From Paucihalobacter sp036825875 (GTDB lineage: Bacteria; Bacteroidota; Bacteroidia; Flavobacteriales; Flavobacteriaceae), in NCBI RefSeq assembly GCF_036825875.1, contig NZ_DAISXK010000004.1:1-64000 (forward strand): a stretch of DNA of 64,000 bases, written 5' to 3'. Shown in pieces: positions 1 to 8,290 of this stretch (positions within the stretch are counted from its first letter, which is position 1; each line of letters opens with the position of its first letter). Made by a program: the position numbers and the translations under genes. The notes below the pieces were generated by a model. It was not told the origin of the DNA and did not search any database. It worked only from the letters and a program-made list of their open reading frames with translations.

Positions 1-332
1 TGCAATAACGCCATTGGATGCGAATAAACTTCTTGAATATCAGAAATTTTTTGATTGGGTAAAGCCATTAAGTGATGCTGAATATCTAAATAATGTTCTC
101 CGGTTATATGAAGGTTATTGACGTCAATTAAAGCATAATTAGGAAGTATAGAACCAGCTATTGAATTCTCTAAAGCCATAATTACAGCATCACTTGCACC
201 AGATATCACGCTATCAACTGCTTGGTCGAACGACAAAAATTCGTTTACGGTAACTTCATTTCCAAAATACTGCTGACTTACAATATGGTGAAACGACCCT
301 TTAATTCCTTGTATGGCGACTTTTTTTATCAT
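1..332 (-). CDS. pheA: Prephenate dehydratase, N-terminal part (runs off the left edge)
   Basis: Reading leftward from the ATG at 332 there is an open frame of 110 codons with no stop before the window edge. It begins MIKKVAIQGIKGSFHHIVSQ and continues with SFDQAVDSVISGASDAVIMALENSIAGSI. The start IQGxKGSFH and the ALENSIAGSI segment are the hallmark N-terminal motifs of prephenate dehydratase, which makes phenylpyruvate from prephenate in phenylalanine synthesis. The catalytic Thr-Arg-Phe region and the ACT domain would lie outside the window. The gene is preceded by a leader peptide and attenuator terminator (see those entries), which independently supports an aromatic amino-acid role. In many flavobacteria pheA heads an aromatic operon, but downstream genes cannot be seen here. 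Confidence 0.9.
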   Translation of the reverse strand, partial: MIKKVAIQGIKGSFHHIVSQQYFGNEVTVNEFLSFDQAVDSVISGASDAVIMALENSIAGSILPNYALIDVNNLHITGEHYLDIQHHLMALPNQKISDIQEVYSHPMALL

Positions 333-335
333 GTC

Positions 336-365
336 AAAAAAAAAGTCCCGATATTATATCGAGAC
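336..365 (-). terminator. Attenuator terminator directly upstream of pheA
   Basis: On the minus strand a 9-bp stem with one G-U pair and a 3-nt loop occupies 365-345. It is followed at once by nine U residues (344-336), and the pheA ATG begins at 332. An intrinsic terminator placed 4 nt before a start codon can only serve to stop transcription before the gene, so this is the OFF state of an attenuator. The upstream arm GGTCTCG is perfectly complementary to CGAGACC inside the leader-peptide gene, giving the competing antiterminator. Confidence 0.9.
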
Positions 366-389
366 CTTTGTAAATTGTTATATCTGTTT

Positions 390-467
390 TTAAACACACA
401 TAGCAGGTCTCGTTTCTTTGCTAAAAAAGAAATAAAACCAGTTATAATATGTGTTAGTATTAATCAT
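390..467 (-). CDS. Phe/Tyr leader peptide of the pheA attenuator
   Basis: A 25-codon reading frame starts with ATG at 467 and stops with TAA at 390-392. It encodes MINTNT, then YYNWFYFFF, then SKETRPAMCV. Eight of nine consecutive residues are Tyr, Phe or Trp, which is the signature of a ribosome-stalling leader peptide for an aromatic pathway. The codons after the run contain CGAGACC (about 401-408), which pairs with the 5' arm of the terminator at 345-365. When Phe- or Tyr-tRNA is scarce, stalling on the run would leave CGAGACC free to form the antiterminator and allow pheA transcription. When it is plentiful, the ribosome covers CGAGACC and the terminator forms. Peptide and RNA pairing are read directly from the sequence; the mechanism follows the classic pheA/trp attenuators. 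Confidence 0.85.
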   Translation of the reverse strand: MINTNTYYNWFYFFFSKETRPAMCV

Positions 468-583
468 ATTGTGAATTGAGTTGGCTAAAGTAATTAATAA
501 ATTGAAAAAACAAAATCTATTAAACAAAATTTTAGCTTTCAACGTTATCAAAATACTTATTTTTACCAAAATTTTGTTTTTTT

Positions 584-1480
584 ATGTCTATAAAAGTTGA
601 AAATCTTTCAAAATTTTACGGAAACCAAGCTGCTTTAAAATCTATTTCTTTTGAAATAAAAAAGGGTGAAATTGTTGGTTTTTTAGGTCCGAATGGCGCT
701 GGTAAATCAACCATGATGAAAATTCTAACTACTTATATTCCCGCTTCCGAAGGCATGGCAATGGTAAATGATTTCAATGTGAGCCTTCAAGCTAAAGAAG
801 TTCAAAAGCGAATTGGTTATTTGCCTGAGCACAATCCGTTGTATTTAGAATTATATGTAAAAGAATACTTACAATTTAACGCTGACATATTCAAAATAGG
901 CAAAACACGTATTGAAGAAGTCATTAACCAGACGGGTTTGACATCCGAAGCTCATAAAAAAATCGGACAACTTTCTAAAGGTTATCGGCAGCGTGTTGGT
1001 TTGGCTGTTGCCTTGCTGCATAATCCCGATGTTTTGATTCTTGATGAACCAACCACCGGTTTAGATCCGAATCAGTTGGTTGAAGTGCGACAACTCATCA
1101 AATCCTTGGCAAAAGATAAAACCATCTTCCTTTCAACCCATATCATGCAAGAAGTTGAAGCCATGTGCGATCGAGTTATTATTATTAACAAAGGTGAAAT
1201 TGTAGCAGATAAACTGCTTAAATCTTTAAGAGATAATGATAAACAAATTGTAGTGGTTGAATTTGATTACCGCGTTGAAGACGAATTTTTAAAGCGATTG
1301 CCTTATGTTACCAAAGTTTTGAACCCTCACGATTTTACTTACGAAATTACTTTTAACACGCAAAAAGATATGCGTTCGTATGTGTTTGATTTTGCGCATG
1401 ATAATAACTTGAAAATTCTGCAATTAAATCAAAAAAATACCAATTTGGAAAGTTTGTTTAGAGAATTGACTGCTAGTTGA
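584..1480 (+). CDS. gldA: GldA-type ABC transporter ATP-binding protein
   Basis: This 298-residue protein is a single ABC ATPase domain with a C-terminal extension. The Walker A motif GPNGAGKS is at 35-42, the signature LSKGY at 130-134, Walker B VLILDEP around 150-156, and the H-loop His in FLSTHIMQEVE near 189. Length and sequence match GldA, the ATPase of the GldAFG ABC complex needed for flavobacterial gliding motility and type IX secretion-linked movement. The permease genes gldF and gldG are not adjacent, which is usual in this family. The gene is divergent from pheA, and its 3' end overlaps the convergent lipoprotein gene by 8 bp. The GldA assignment rests on overall resemblance; another CcmA-like ABC ATPase is the alternative. 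Confidence 0.85.
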   Translation: MSIKVENLSKFYGNQAALKSISFEIKKGEIVGFLGPNGAGKSTMMKILTTYIPASEGMAMVNDFNVSLQAKEVQKRIGYLPEHNPLYLELYVKEYLQFNADIFKIGKTRIEEVINQTGLTSEAHKKIGQLSKGYRQRVGLAVALLHNPDVLILDEPTTGLDPNQLVEVRQLIKSLAKDKTIFLSTHIMQEVEAMCDRVIIINKGEIVADKLLKSLRDNDKQIVVVEFDYRVEDEFLKRLPYVTKVLNPHDFTYEITFNTQKDMRSYVFDFAHDNNLKILQLNQKNTNLESLFRELTAS

Positions 1481-2219
1481 AAATTAACTGACCGGTAAAT
1501 AAAACTTCTACTTCAACGTTTGGCGGCTGGTTGATGGCAATAACATCACCTGTAGAGACAATTTGCCCAATTATTGATTGTTGTGGATTCACAATCATAT
1601 CGTTACCGCCACGGTGAAAAATATTTACATTCTGAGCTATAAGATTTCTACCTTCAAATCGACCTGCACCAGCAAAAAAGCGTACTCTTAAATTGTTAAC
1701 GCTGCCATCTAAATAGAAAGACGACAAACCGTTGGCTACAATATCTATATTATTTGATGCCACCGAAAGTCTAAAATCACCCATTGTAAATGTACCTGGC
1801 ATGTTGAAACTTTCTGAAATTAAGGTGAGGTTTTCAAAATTTAAAATGCCATTCGAGGTTGTTTCGTATTGGGTTGAAGTTCGTATTTCTGTTAAGGTTG
1901 GTGTAAAAACCGTTATTTTGGTAATGCCAAAATCTCGTACAAAATTGCAGGTATTATCATCAGTTAAGATGAGTTGGTCGTTTACAACCAACGCCATTAC
2001 ATCGTTTAAAAGGTTGCTTCCTGTTTCAATTAACACTGCATATTCGTCAGCTTCTTCTACTATTAAGGTAATATCTCTATTAACTAAAATTCGGCTGAAT
2101 TCGGGAACCTCCCGAAATTCTTGAATAGTAGTTCCAGCCGTTTGAAAACAATCATTGGCATTTTCGCTATCGCAGGCAATAAGAGTGAAAATTAACAGTA
2201 TGTAAGTTAGTTTTTTCAT
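1473..2219 (-). CDS. Lipoprotein with head GIN (DUF2807) domain
   Basis: The 248-residue product starts with a lipoprotein signal (MKKLTYILLIFTLIAC, lipobox LIAC with acceptor Cys16). The mature part contains repeated short beta-strand segments rich in Asn and Val, including SRILVNRDITLIVEEADEY and repeated SNNIDIVANGLSSFYLDGS. This is the pattern of the putative auto-transporter adhesin head GIN domain (DUF2807), a beta-helix common in Bacteroidota surface lipoproteins of unknown function. The gene sits 2 bp downstream of the acyloxyacyl-hydrolase-like gene on the same strand, so the two are probably co-transcribed. Its stop codon overlaps the end of gldA. Confidence 0.75.
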   Translation of the reverse strand: MKKLTYILLIFTLIACDSENANDCFQTAGTTIQEFREVPEFSRILVNRDITLIVEEADEYAVLIETGSNLLNDVMALVVNDQLILTDDNTCNFVRDFGITKITVFTPTLTEIRTSTQYETTSNGILNFENLTLISESFNMPGTFTMGDFRLSVASNNIDIVANGLSSFYLDGSVNNLRVRFFAGAGRFEGRNLIAQNVNIFHRGGNDMIVNPQQSIIGQIVSTGDVIAINQPPNVEVEVLFTGQLIFN

Positions 2220-2221
2220 AA

Positions 2222-3316
2222 TTATAGCCTCACGCCAATTCCAAATTCCACAGCTTCAGCTTTGGCGCCGTGTGACTTCAAGGTGACTGCACCGAATAAC
2301 TTATCGCCAAAATAACGTTTTAAACCCACTCTAAAATAGGTACGTCCTTCAAAATCGAAAGGATAATAAACGTAATATCCCAATTGTGTTTCTAAGGACA
2401 TCTTATTAACAAACAATTCGTGACCTACAAACAAGCCTACACGTTTAAAATCTTCATCACCATTTACCTCATTTTCAGGAAATGCTACACTTTGATAATT
2501 AATTAATTCTTTTAAAAAATTTGAAAAAAACATATCGGCACCAAATTGAACTGCACTACTTTTACTCAATCTCTTATCAGCGTAGGCCGAAAAAATATAA
2601 AATGGATATTGACTACTTCCAATTACGTCGCTTTGGTTGATTCCAGACCTGAAAACAAGGTTGTATTTTATGGGTTGTGTGAATTTTTCCTTCGTATTGT
2701 TTGAAATAAATTCCGGGTCTTGATCTTCCAAACTATAGGTCAAGCCAAAATTTAAGGTTACTGAATTGATGCTCGTATTTGGGGCTTTCACATTGGCATT
2801 TGAATAGTGAATCAACGCCAATCCCGTTTGAAAACCAAATCGATCAAAAAGGCGTTCCTTTTTATAATTCAGCATAACATATGTGCTACTCATAACACGC
2901 GAACCAAAGGCGATATTCTTAAAATTATTTTCTTTGTCGTAAGGATTGGTAGTAAGCGCCAAACCTTGACCTATACGCAGCATTACATTTCGATTGAAAA
3001 AATAGAAATTGTAATGTCCGTAAATTGCATAATTTTCGCCAAGTGCTTCATTCTTTAAATTCTGATAGGTAAAAGACACGCCGTAATCGGGATAATTAAA
3101 GCGTTGCTCCCATTCTTGATGACCGAAAGTCTTTTTATTCCAACTAACAATAAGTCCTTCGGGTCGGCCACTAATCAAATGTAAAATATCGTCGTTATGT
3201 AAAGCGATATTGCCTTTAAAATAATTTAGATCAAAATAGGAAGTGTTGGTTGGTTCTTCTTGTGAAAAAAGAAAGCCACCAATAAAGAATACCAAAACAC
3301 CAAGCTGGTTTTTCAT
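2222..3316 (-). CDS. Outer-membrane acyloxyacyl hydrolase-like protein
   Basis: This 364-residue protein has a cleavable signal peptide (MKNQLGVLVFFIGGFLFSQ). It then shows alternating hydrophobic/polar strands typical of an outer-membrane beta-barrel and ends with Phe-rich C-terminal strands (EFGIGVRL). The N-terminal block YFDLNYFKGNIALHNDDILHL and the HYSNANVKAPNTSINSV segment match the flavobacterial proteins annotated as acyloxyacyl hydrolase, a PagL-like family that removes acyl chains from lipid A. The His-Ser of HYSNA is a plausible catalytic pair, but this is inferred from the family. It lies downstream of metF on the same strand without an obvious terminator. Confidence 0.65.
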   Translation of the reverse strand: MKNQLGVLVFFIGGFLFSQEEPTNTSYFDLNYFKGNIALHNDDILHLISGRPEGLIVSWNKKTFGHQEWEQRFNYPDYGVSFTYQNLKNEALGENYAIYGHYNFYFFNRNVMLRIGQGLALTTNPYDKENNFKNIAFGSRVMSSTYVMLNYKKERLFDRFGFQTGLALIHYSNANVKAPNTSINSVTLNFGLTYSLEDQDPEFISNNTKEKFTQPIKYNLVFRSGINQSDVIGSSQYPFYIFSAYADKRLSKSSAVQFGADMFFSNFLKELINYQSVAFPENEVNGDEDFKRVGLFVGHELFVNKMSLETQLGYYVYYPFDFEGRTYFRVGLKRYFGDKLFGAVTLKSHGAKAEAVEFGIGVRL

Positions 3317-3350
3317 TCATAAACAATTCGCGACAAAATTAAGAGAATAT

Positions 3351-4307
3351 TTAAAATACCTGGCTTGCAATGGCTTTTATATTGTCGCTTTTCCCCATGG
3401 AGTAGTAATGCAGAATTGGAATTCCTGCTTCCATTAATTCTTTTGATTGTGCCACACACCATTCTATGCCTACTTGCCTGATATCCTCATTAGTTTTGCA
3501 TTTAATGATTTCCAAAATAAGTGCTTCAGGCAAATCAACATGAAAGCGGTGTGGAATTAAATTCAAGTGTTTTTTGATGGCAATTGGCTTTAATCCTGGA
3601 ATTATTGGCACTGTAATGCCTTCGGAACGGCATTTTTCAACAAAACTGAAATATTTTTGATTGTCAAAAAACATTTGTGTGACTACGTATTCGGCACCAT
3701 TGTTAATTTTCTTTTTTAAGTAATGAATATCACTATCTAAACTTGGTGCTTCCATATGCTTTTCCGGATAAGCACCAACTCCAATACAAAAATTGGTAGG
3801 TGCACAATTTTGTAAGTCCTCATCTAGGTAAAGACCTTTATTTAAATCGGTGATTTGAGTAACCAATTCTGATGCATAAGAATGTCCATCTTTTTCAGGC
3901 TCAAAATAGGTTTCCGATTTAATCGCATCGCCACGTAGGGCCATCACGTTGTGAATCCCTAAAAAATCAATGTCGATTAAAAAATTCTCGGTGTCTTCTT
4001 TGGTAAAACCACCACACAAAATATGCGGAATGGCGTCTACCTTATACTTGTTTTGAATAGCGGCGCAAATACCAACTGTTCCAGGTCTTTTCCGGACGAC
4101 TTGTTTTTTTAACAAATCGTTTCCTAAATTTTTATACGTGTATTCTTCTCTATGATAGGTTACATCAATAAATGGTGGATTAAATTCCATTAAGGGATCG
4201 ATATTATCAAAAATAGAATTGATATTTTGTCCTTTCAATGGTGGTAATATTTCAAAAGTGAATTGGGTCTTTCCGTTTGAATTTTCAATGTGTTTGGTTA
4301 CTTTCAT
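3351..4307 (-). CDS. metF: 5,10-Methylenetetrahydrofolate reductase
   Basis: This 318-residue protein reduces methylene-THF to methyl-THF, the methyl donor for methionine synthase. Family marks include FTFEILPPLKG near the start (the acidic residue that contacts the folate/FAD), PHILCGGFTKED, NVMALRGD and CIGVGAYPEKH, all in the order expected for a FAD-dependent MetF TIM barrel. Length is slightly above E. coli MetF (296). It is the last gene of the methionine operon, 224 bp after the C-terminal metH gene. That gap holds a possible 30-residue peptide gene. Expression is expected to be controlled by the SAM-I riboswitch at 11973-12092. Confidence 0.93.
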   Translation of the reverse strand: MKVTKHIENSNGKTQFTFEILPPLKGQNINSIFDNIDPLMEFNPPFIDVTYHREEYTYKNLGNDLLKKQVVRKRPGTVGICAAIQNKYKVDAIPHILCGGFTKEDTENFLIDIDFLGIHNVMALRGDAIKSETYFEPEKDGHSYASELVTQITDLNKGLYLDEDLQNCAPTNFCIGVGAYPEKHMEAPSLDSDIHYLKKKINNGAEYVVTQMFFDNQKYFSFVEKCRSEGITVPIIPGLKPIAIKKHLNLIPHRFHVDLPEALILEIIKCKTNEDIRQVGIEWCVAQSKELMEAGIPILHYYSMGKSDNIKAIASQVF

Positions 4308-4362
4308 AGTGTTTTTCGCAAAAGTGAGAAGAATTTATAAGTTCTATCTTTCTCTATTTCTG

Positions 4363-4455
4363 TTATATAGCATTGAAATATGTTATTAACAAAGAGACTG
4401 TTGTTAATAGTAATACTTGCAAGGCAAATTTTAATTCAATTTTATATTTTTTCAT
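4363..4455 (-). CDS. Possible 30-residue single-pass membrane peptide in the metH-metF gap
   Basis: A short frame with ATG at 4455 and TAA at 4363-4365 encodes a peptide that starts MKKYKIELKFALQVLLLTT and ends SLLITYFNAI. It has a basic N-terminus followed by about 18 hydrophobic residues, the shape of a small transmembrane peptide. It lies inside the methionine operon on the coding strand, where the 224-bp gap is otherwise unusually long. No similar protein is recognised. Chance occurrence in AT-rich DNA is possible, and so is a remnant of a longer membrane protein. Confidence 0.35.
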   Translation of the reverse strand: MKKYKIELKFALQVLLLTTVSLLITYFNAI

Positions 4456-4531
4456 TTCTGTAGGTTTAAAAATTCCGTGCAAAATTAACATCTTACAGCG
4501 TTTAAACCTTTAAGTCAGTTAAACTAAATTG

Positions 4532-7225
4532 TTAAGTTTCTGCCAAATTTGGATTTAACCATTTTCTCGCTTCATTTTCACTAATATTCCGGCGTTTGGC
4601 ATAATCTTTCAATTGATCTTCTGTTATCTTTCCAAGTCCAAAATACTTGGCCTCTTTATTACCAAAATAATAGCCACTTACACTTGCAGCTGGCCACATG
4701 GCAAGACTTTCGGTGAGTTTAACACCAATTTCTTCTTCAACATTTAAAAGTTTCCAGATGGTTAATTTCTCTAGGTGATCTGGACACGCTGGATATCCAG
4801 GTGCTGGTCTGATACCTTTGTAGGCTTCTTTGATTAAATCGGTATTAGTTAGATTTTCATTTTCGGCGTAGGCCCAATACTTAGTACGTACTTCTTTGTG
4901 CAAATATTCGGCAAAGGCTTCAGCTAGTCTGTCTGCCAAAGCTTTGATCATAATAGAATTATAATCGTCATGGTTTTTTTCAAATTCAGTCGCCAATTCT
5001 TGTGTGCCAAATCCTGTAGAAACGCAAAAAGCACCCAAATAATCTTGTTTACCGCTATCTTTTGGTGCAATAAAATCGGATAAAGCAAAATTTGGTAACT
5101 CGTCCCGCTTTTGAAGTTGCTGGCGTAAGGTTAGAAATTTAAAAGTTTTCGCATTCTTAATTTCATCGGTTTCGTTTAAAACCTGCTTAACTTCTATATC
5201 GTCGTCGTCAACTGTATTTGCCGGGAATAAACCAAAAATAGCTTTGGCCTTCAACAACTTTTCGTCTAAAATTTGTTTTAATAGTTTTTGTGCATCTGCA
5301 AATAATTCGGTAGCTTGTTTTCCAACAACCTCATCATTTAAAATCTCTGGATATTTTCCATGCAAGTCCCAGCTTCTAAAAAATGGTGTCCAATCTATAA
5401 AATCGATGAGTTTTGAAAGGTCTAAATCTTGCAACACCTGAATACCTAATTGTTTTGGTTTTGAAATGGTTGTTTCATTCCAATTTATTTTGAACTTTCG
5501 TGCTCTTGCTTCTTCCAGAGTTCGGTATTCTTTATCTCTGGTACGATTGAGAAATTGCTCACGAAATTTATCGTATTCCTCACGAATTTGACTTTTGTAA
5601 ACGGCATTATTATTCTGAAGTAAATCACCTACCACCGTAACCGCTCTAGAAGCATCATTAATATGAACGACCGTATGTTGATAATGCGGCGCAATTTTTA
5701 CGGCAGTATGGGCTTTAGAAGTGGTTGCACCACCAATAATTAGTGGAATTTGAATATTTTGACGCTCTAATTCTTTCGAAATGTAAACCATTAAAGATGG
5801 CGTGATTAAACCGCTTAAACCAATAATGTCAACTTTTTCACGTACTGCAGTTTCGATAATTTTTTCTGGCGGAACCATCACTCCTAAATCAATAATTTCG
5901 TAGTTATTACAACCCAAAACGACACTTACAATATTCTTACCGATATCGTGTACGTCACCTTTTACTGTTGCCATCAAAATTCTACCTGCAAATTCTTGTT
6001 TTCCATCTTTTTCGGCTTCGATAAAGGGTTGTAAATACGCCACTGCCTTTTTCATAACCCGAGCAGATTTTACCACTTGCGGCAAGAACATTTTCCCGCT
6101 GCCAAATAAATCGCCCACCACGTTCATCCCAATCATCAAATGACCTTCAATTACACTAATCGGTTTTTGAACCGACAATCGTGCTTCTTCAACATCTTCA
6201 ACAATAAAAGCATCCAAGCCTTTAACCAAAGCATGTGTGATTCGCGCTTGCAAATCGAGACTTCTCCATTCTAAAACCGTTTCTGTGGCATCTTTTTTCT
6301 GATCCTTAACCGAATCGGCATAATCCAACAACCGCTCGGTAGCGTCGTCTCTTCTGTCGAACAAAACATCCTCAACGCGCTCTAATAAATCCTTATTTAT
6401 TTCATCATAAACCTCGAGCATTGCTGGGTTTACGATTCCCATATTCATACCGTTTTTAATAGCATGGTATAAAAATGCCGAGTGCATTGCTTCGCGTACA
6501 ATATTATTTCCTCTAAATGAAAATGAAACATTACTTACACCACCAGAAACACTGGCATGAGGTAAGTTTTTACGAATCCATTTGGTGGCTTCAAAGAAAT
6601 CCAGCGCATTTTTTCGATGTTCATCCATTCCAGTGGCTACCGGAAAAATATTGGGGTCGAAAATAATATCCTGCGGTGGAAAACCAACTTCATGAACTAA
6701 TATGTCGTAAGATCGCTTGCAAATATCGATGCGACGTTGATAAGTATCGGCCTGACCAGCTTCGTCAAAAGCCATCACAATCACGGCAGCGCCATAACGT
6801 TTTACCAATTTGGCATGGTGCTTAAACTGTGCTTCGCCTTCTTTTAAGCTAATGGAGTTCACCACACTTTTACCTTGAACCACACGCAAGCCAGCTTCAA
6901 TAATTTCCCATTTTGAACTGTCTATCATTAAGGGAATTCGGGAAATATCGGGTTCGGAAGCAATTAAGTTTAGGAATGTTGTCATGGCTTCTACGCCATC
7001 CAACATGCCTTCATCCATATTGACATCTAAAATTTGTGCGCCGCCATCCACTTGATTTCTGGCGACTTCTAAAGCTTCAGTAAAATTGCGTTCTTTTATC
7101 AGTCTTAAAAATTGTCTTGAACCAGTCACGTTGGTCCGCTCGCCCACATTAATAAAATTGCTGTTCGGTCCAATTAATAGAGGTTCTAATCCAGATAAGC
7201 TTAAATATTTAATTTTTTCAGACAC
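4532..7225 (-). CDS. metH: Cobalamin-dependent methionine synthase, C-terminal part (folate, B12 and activation domains)
   Basis: This 897-residue protein covers the pterin-binding, cobalamin-binding and activation modules of MetH. The pterin domain opens with FINVGERTNVTGS (about 24-36). The B12 domain carries the DxHxxG motif as D424-V-H426-D-I-G429 with the cap helices before it. The SAM-binding activation domain has GIRPAPGYPACPDH and ESLAMWPAASVSGYYFG near the C-terminus. It lacks the homocysteine-binding domain, which is encoded separately 11 bp upstream (7237-8253). Together the two proteins equal full-length MetH (about 1235 residues). It remethylates homocysteine using methyl-THF from MetF. 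Confidence 0.95.
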   Translation of the reverse strand: MSEKIKYLSLSGLEPLLIGPNSNFINVGERTNVTGSRQFLRLIKERNFTEALEVARNQVDGGAQILDVNMDEGMLDGVEAMTTFLNLIASEPDISRIPLMIDSSKWEIIEAGLRVVQGKSVVNSISLKEGEAQFKHHAKLVKRYGAAVIVMAFDEAGQADTYQRRIDICKRSYDILVHEVGFPPQDIIFDPNIFPVATGMDEHRKNALDFFEATKWIRKNLPHASVSGGVSNVSFSFRGNNIVREAMHSAFLYHAIKNGMNMGIVNPAMLEVYDEINKDLLERVEDVLFDRRDDATERLLDYADSVKDQKKDATETVLEWRSLDLQARITHALVKGLDAFIVEDVEEARLSVQKPISVIEGHLMIGMNVVGDLFGSGKMFLPQVVKSARVMKKAVAYLQPFIEAEKDGKQEFAGRILMATVKGDVHDIGKNIVSVVLGCNNYEIIDLGVMVPPEKIIETAVREKVDIIGLSGLITPSLMVYISKELERQNIQIPLIIGGATTSKAHTAVKIAPHYQHTVVHINDASRAVTVVGDLLQNNNAVYKSQIREEYDKFREQFLNRTRDKEYRTLEEARARKFKINWNETTISKPKQLGIQVLQDLDLSKLIDFIDWTPFFRSWDLHGKYPEILNDEVVGKQATELFADAQKLLKQILDEKLLKAKAIFGLFPANTVDDDDIEVKQVLNETDEIKNAKTFKFLTLRQQLQKRDELPNFALSDFIAPKDSGKQDYLGAFCVSTGFGTQELATEFEKNHDDYNSIMIKALADRLAEAFAEYLHKEVRTKYWAYAENENLTNTDLIKEAYKGIRPAPGYPACPDHLEKLTIWKLLNVEEEIGVKLTESLAMWPAASVSGYYFGNKEAKYFGLGKITEDQLKDYAKRRNISENEARKWLNPNLAET

Positions 7226-7236
7226 AAAAATGAGAT

Positions 7237-8253
7237 TTAGATGTTGGGTTGTAAAATTTGGTTTCCAGCTTTTCGGGGTTGATAGTTTTTTGCAACTTCG
7301 GCAATTGCCTTAATATGTTCCGGATTGGTCCCGCAACAGCCGCCTATGATATTGATTAGACCTTCTTTTAAATATTCTTCAATGTAAGACTGCATTTCGG
7401 CAGCACTTTCGTCGTATTCTCCAAAGGCGTTTGGCAAACCAGCATTGGGATGTGCAGAGGTATAAAATTCGGTTTCATAGGCCAATCTTTTTAAATACGG
7501 AAAGAGTTGCTCGGCACCTAAAGCACAGTTAAAACCAACACTCAATAAAGGAATATGCGAAATGGAGGTTAAAAAAGCTTCAACTGTTTGACCAGAAAGT
7601 GTTCTCCCTGACGCATCGGTAATTGTACCCGATACCATGATAGGAATATTAATATTATCTTCCTCTTTTATTTCTTCAATGGCAAATAATGCCGCCTTGG
7701 CATTCAAGGTGTCAAAAACCGTTTCAACTAAAAGCACATCAACGCCACCTTTAATTAAAGCTTTGGCTTGCTGTTTGTAGGCAATCCGTAAGTCTTCAAA
7801 AGTTACGGCTCGATATTCCGGCTTGTTAACATCTGGCGAAAGACTTGCCGTTCTATTAGTCGGACCAATACTGCCTGCCACAAATCTTGGCTTATTTGGA
7901 TTTTTAGCTGTGAATTCTTGGGCTACTTCTTTGGCTATTCTTGCCGATTCATAATTGAGCTCATCCACTAAGAACTCCATATTGTAATCGGCCATTGCGA
8001 TGGTTGTTCCCGAAAATGTGTTGGTTTCTACAATATCGGCACCAGCTTCAAAATATTGGCGATGAATGTCGGCAATCGCTTTTGGCTGGGTTAGTGACAG
8101 CAAATCGTTATTGCCTTTTAGCGAACTTGGATAATCCTTAAAACGTTCGCCTCTAAAATCTTCTTCCGAAAAATTATAGCGCTGTAACATGGTTCCCATG
8201 GCACCGTCTAAAATTAGAATTTTCTGATTTATAGCTTCAATTATGTTATTCAT
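7237..8253 (-). CDS. metH: Methionine synthase, homocysteine-binding part
   Basis: This 338-residue protein is the N-terminal homocysteine S-methyltransferase barrel of MetH as a separate polypeptide. It begins with the usual ILDGAMGTMLQ and ends with INIIGGCCGTNPEHI. The three zinc-binding cysteines are present: C243 in GFNCALG and the pair C306-C307 in GGCCGT. These activate the thiol of homocysteine. It must act together with the next gene, which carries folate and B12 domains. The start codon and the 11-bp spacer indicate translational coupling rather than a frameshift, since each part has its own clean termini. Confidence 0.93.
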   Translation of the reverse strand: MNNIIEAINQKILILDGAMGTMLQRYNFSEEDFRGERFKDYPSSLKGNNDLLSLTQPKAIADIHRQYFEAGADIVETNTFSGTTIAMADYNMEFLVDELNYESARIAKEVAQEFTAKNPNKPRFVAGSIGPTNRTASLSPDVNKPEYRAVTFEDLRIAYKQQAKALIKGGVDVLLVETVFDTLNAKAALFAIEEIKEEDNINIPIMVSGTITDASGRTLSGQTVEAFLTSISHIPLLSVGFNCALGAEQLFPYLKRLAYETEFYTSAHPNAGLPNAFGEYDESAAEMQSYIEEYLKEGLINIIGGCCGTNPEHIKAIAEVAKNYQPRKAGNQILQPNI

Positions 8254-8290
8254 ATAGAATGTGTTTGAAAGTTGATTTGTTTCAACTTGC

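Noticed and set aside
222..479. An 85-codon plus-strand frame at the left end
   Set aside because: It runs antisense to pheA and its leader; the minus-strand reading explains the DNA fully.
7226..7236. The metH break read as a frameshift pseudogene
   Set aside because: Each part has a proper start and stop, all active-site residues, and the break sits at the domain border.
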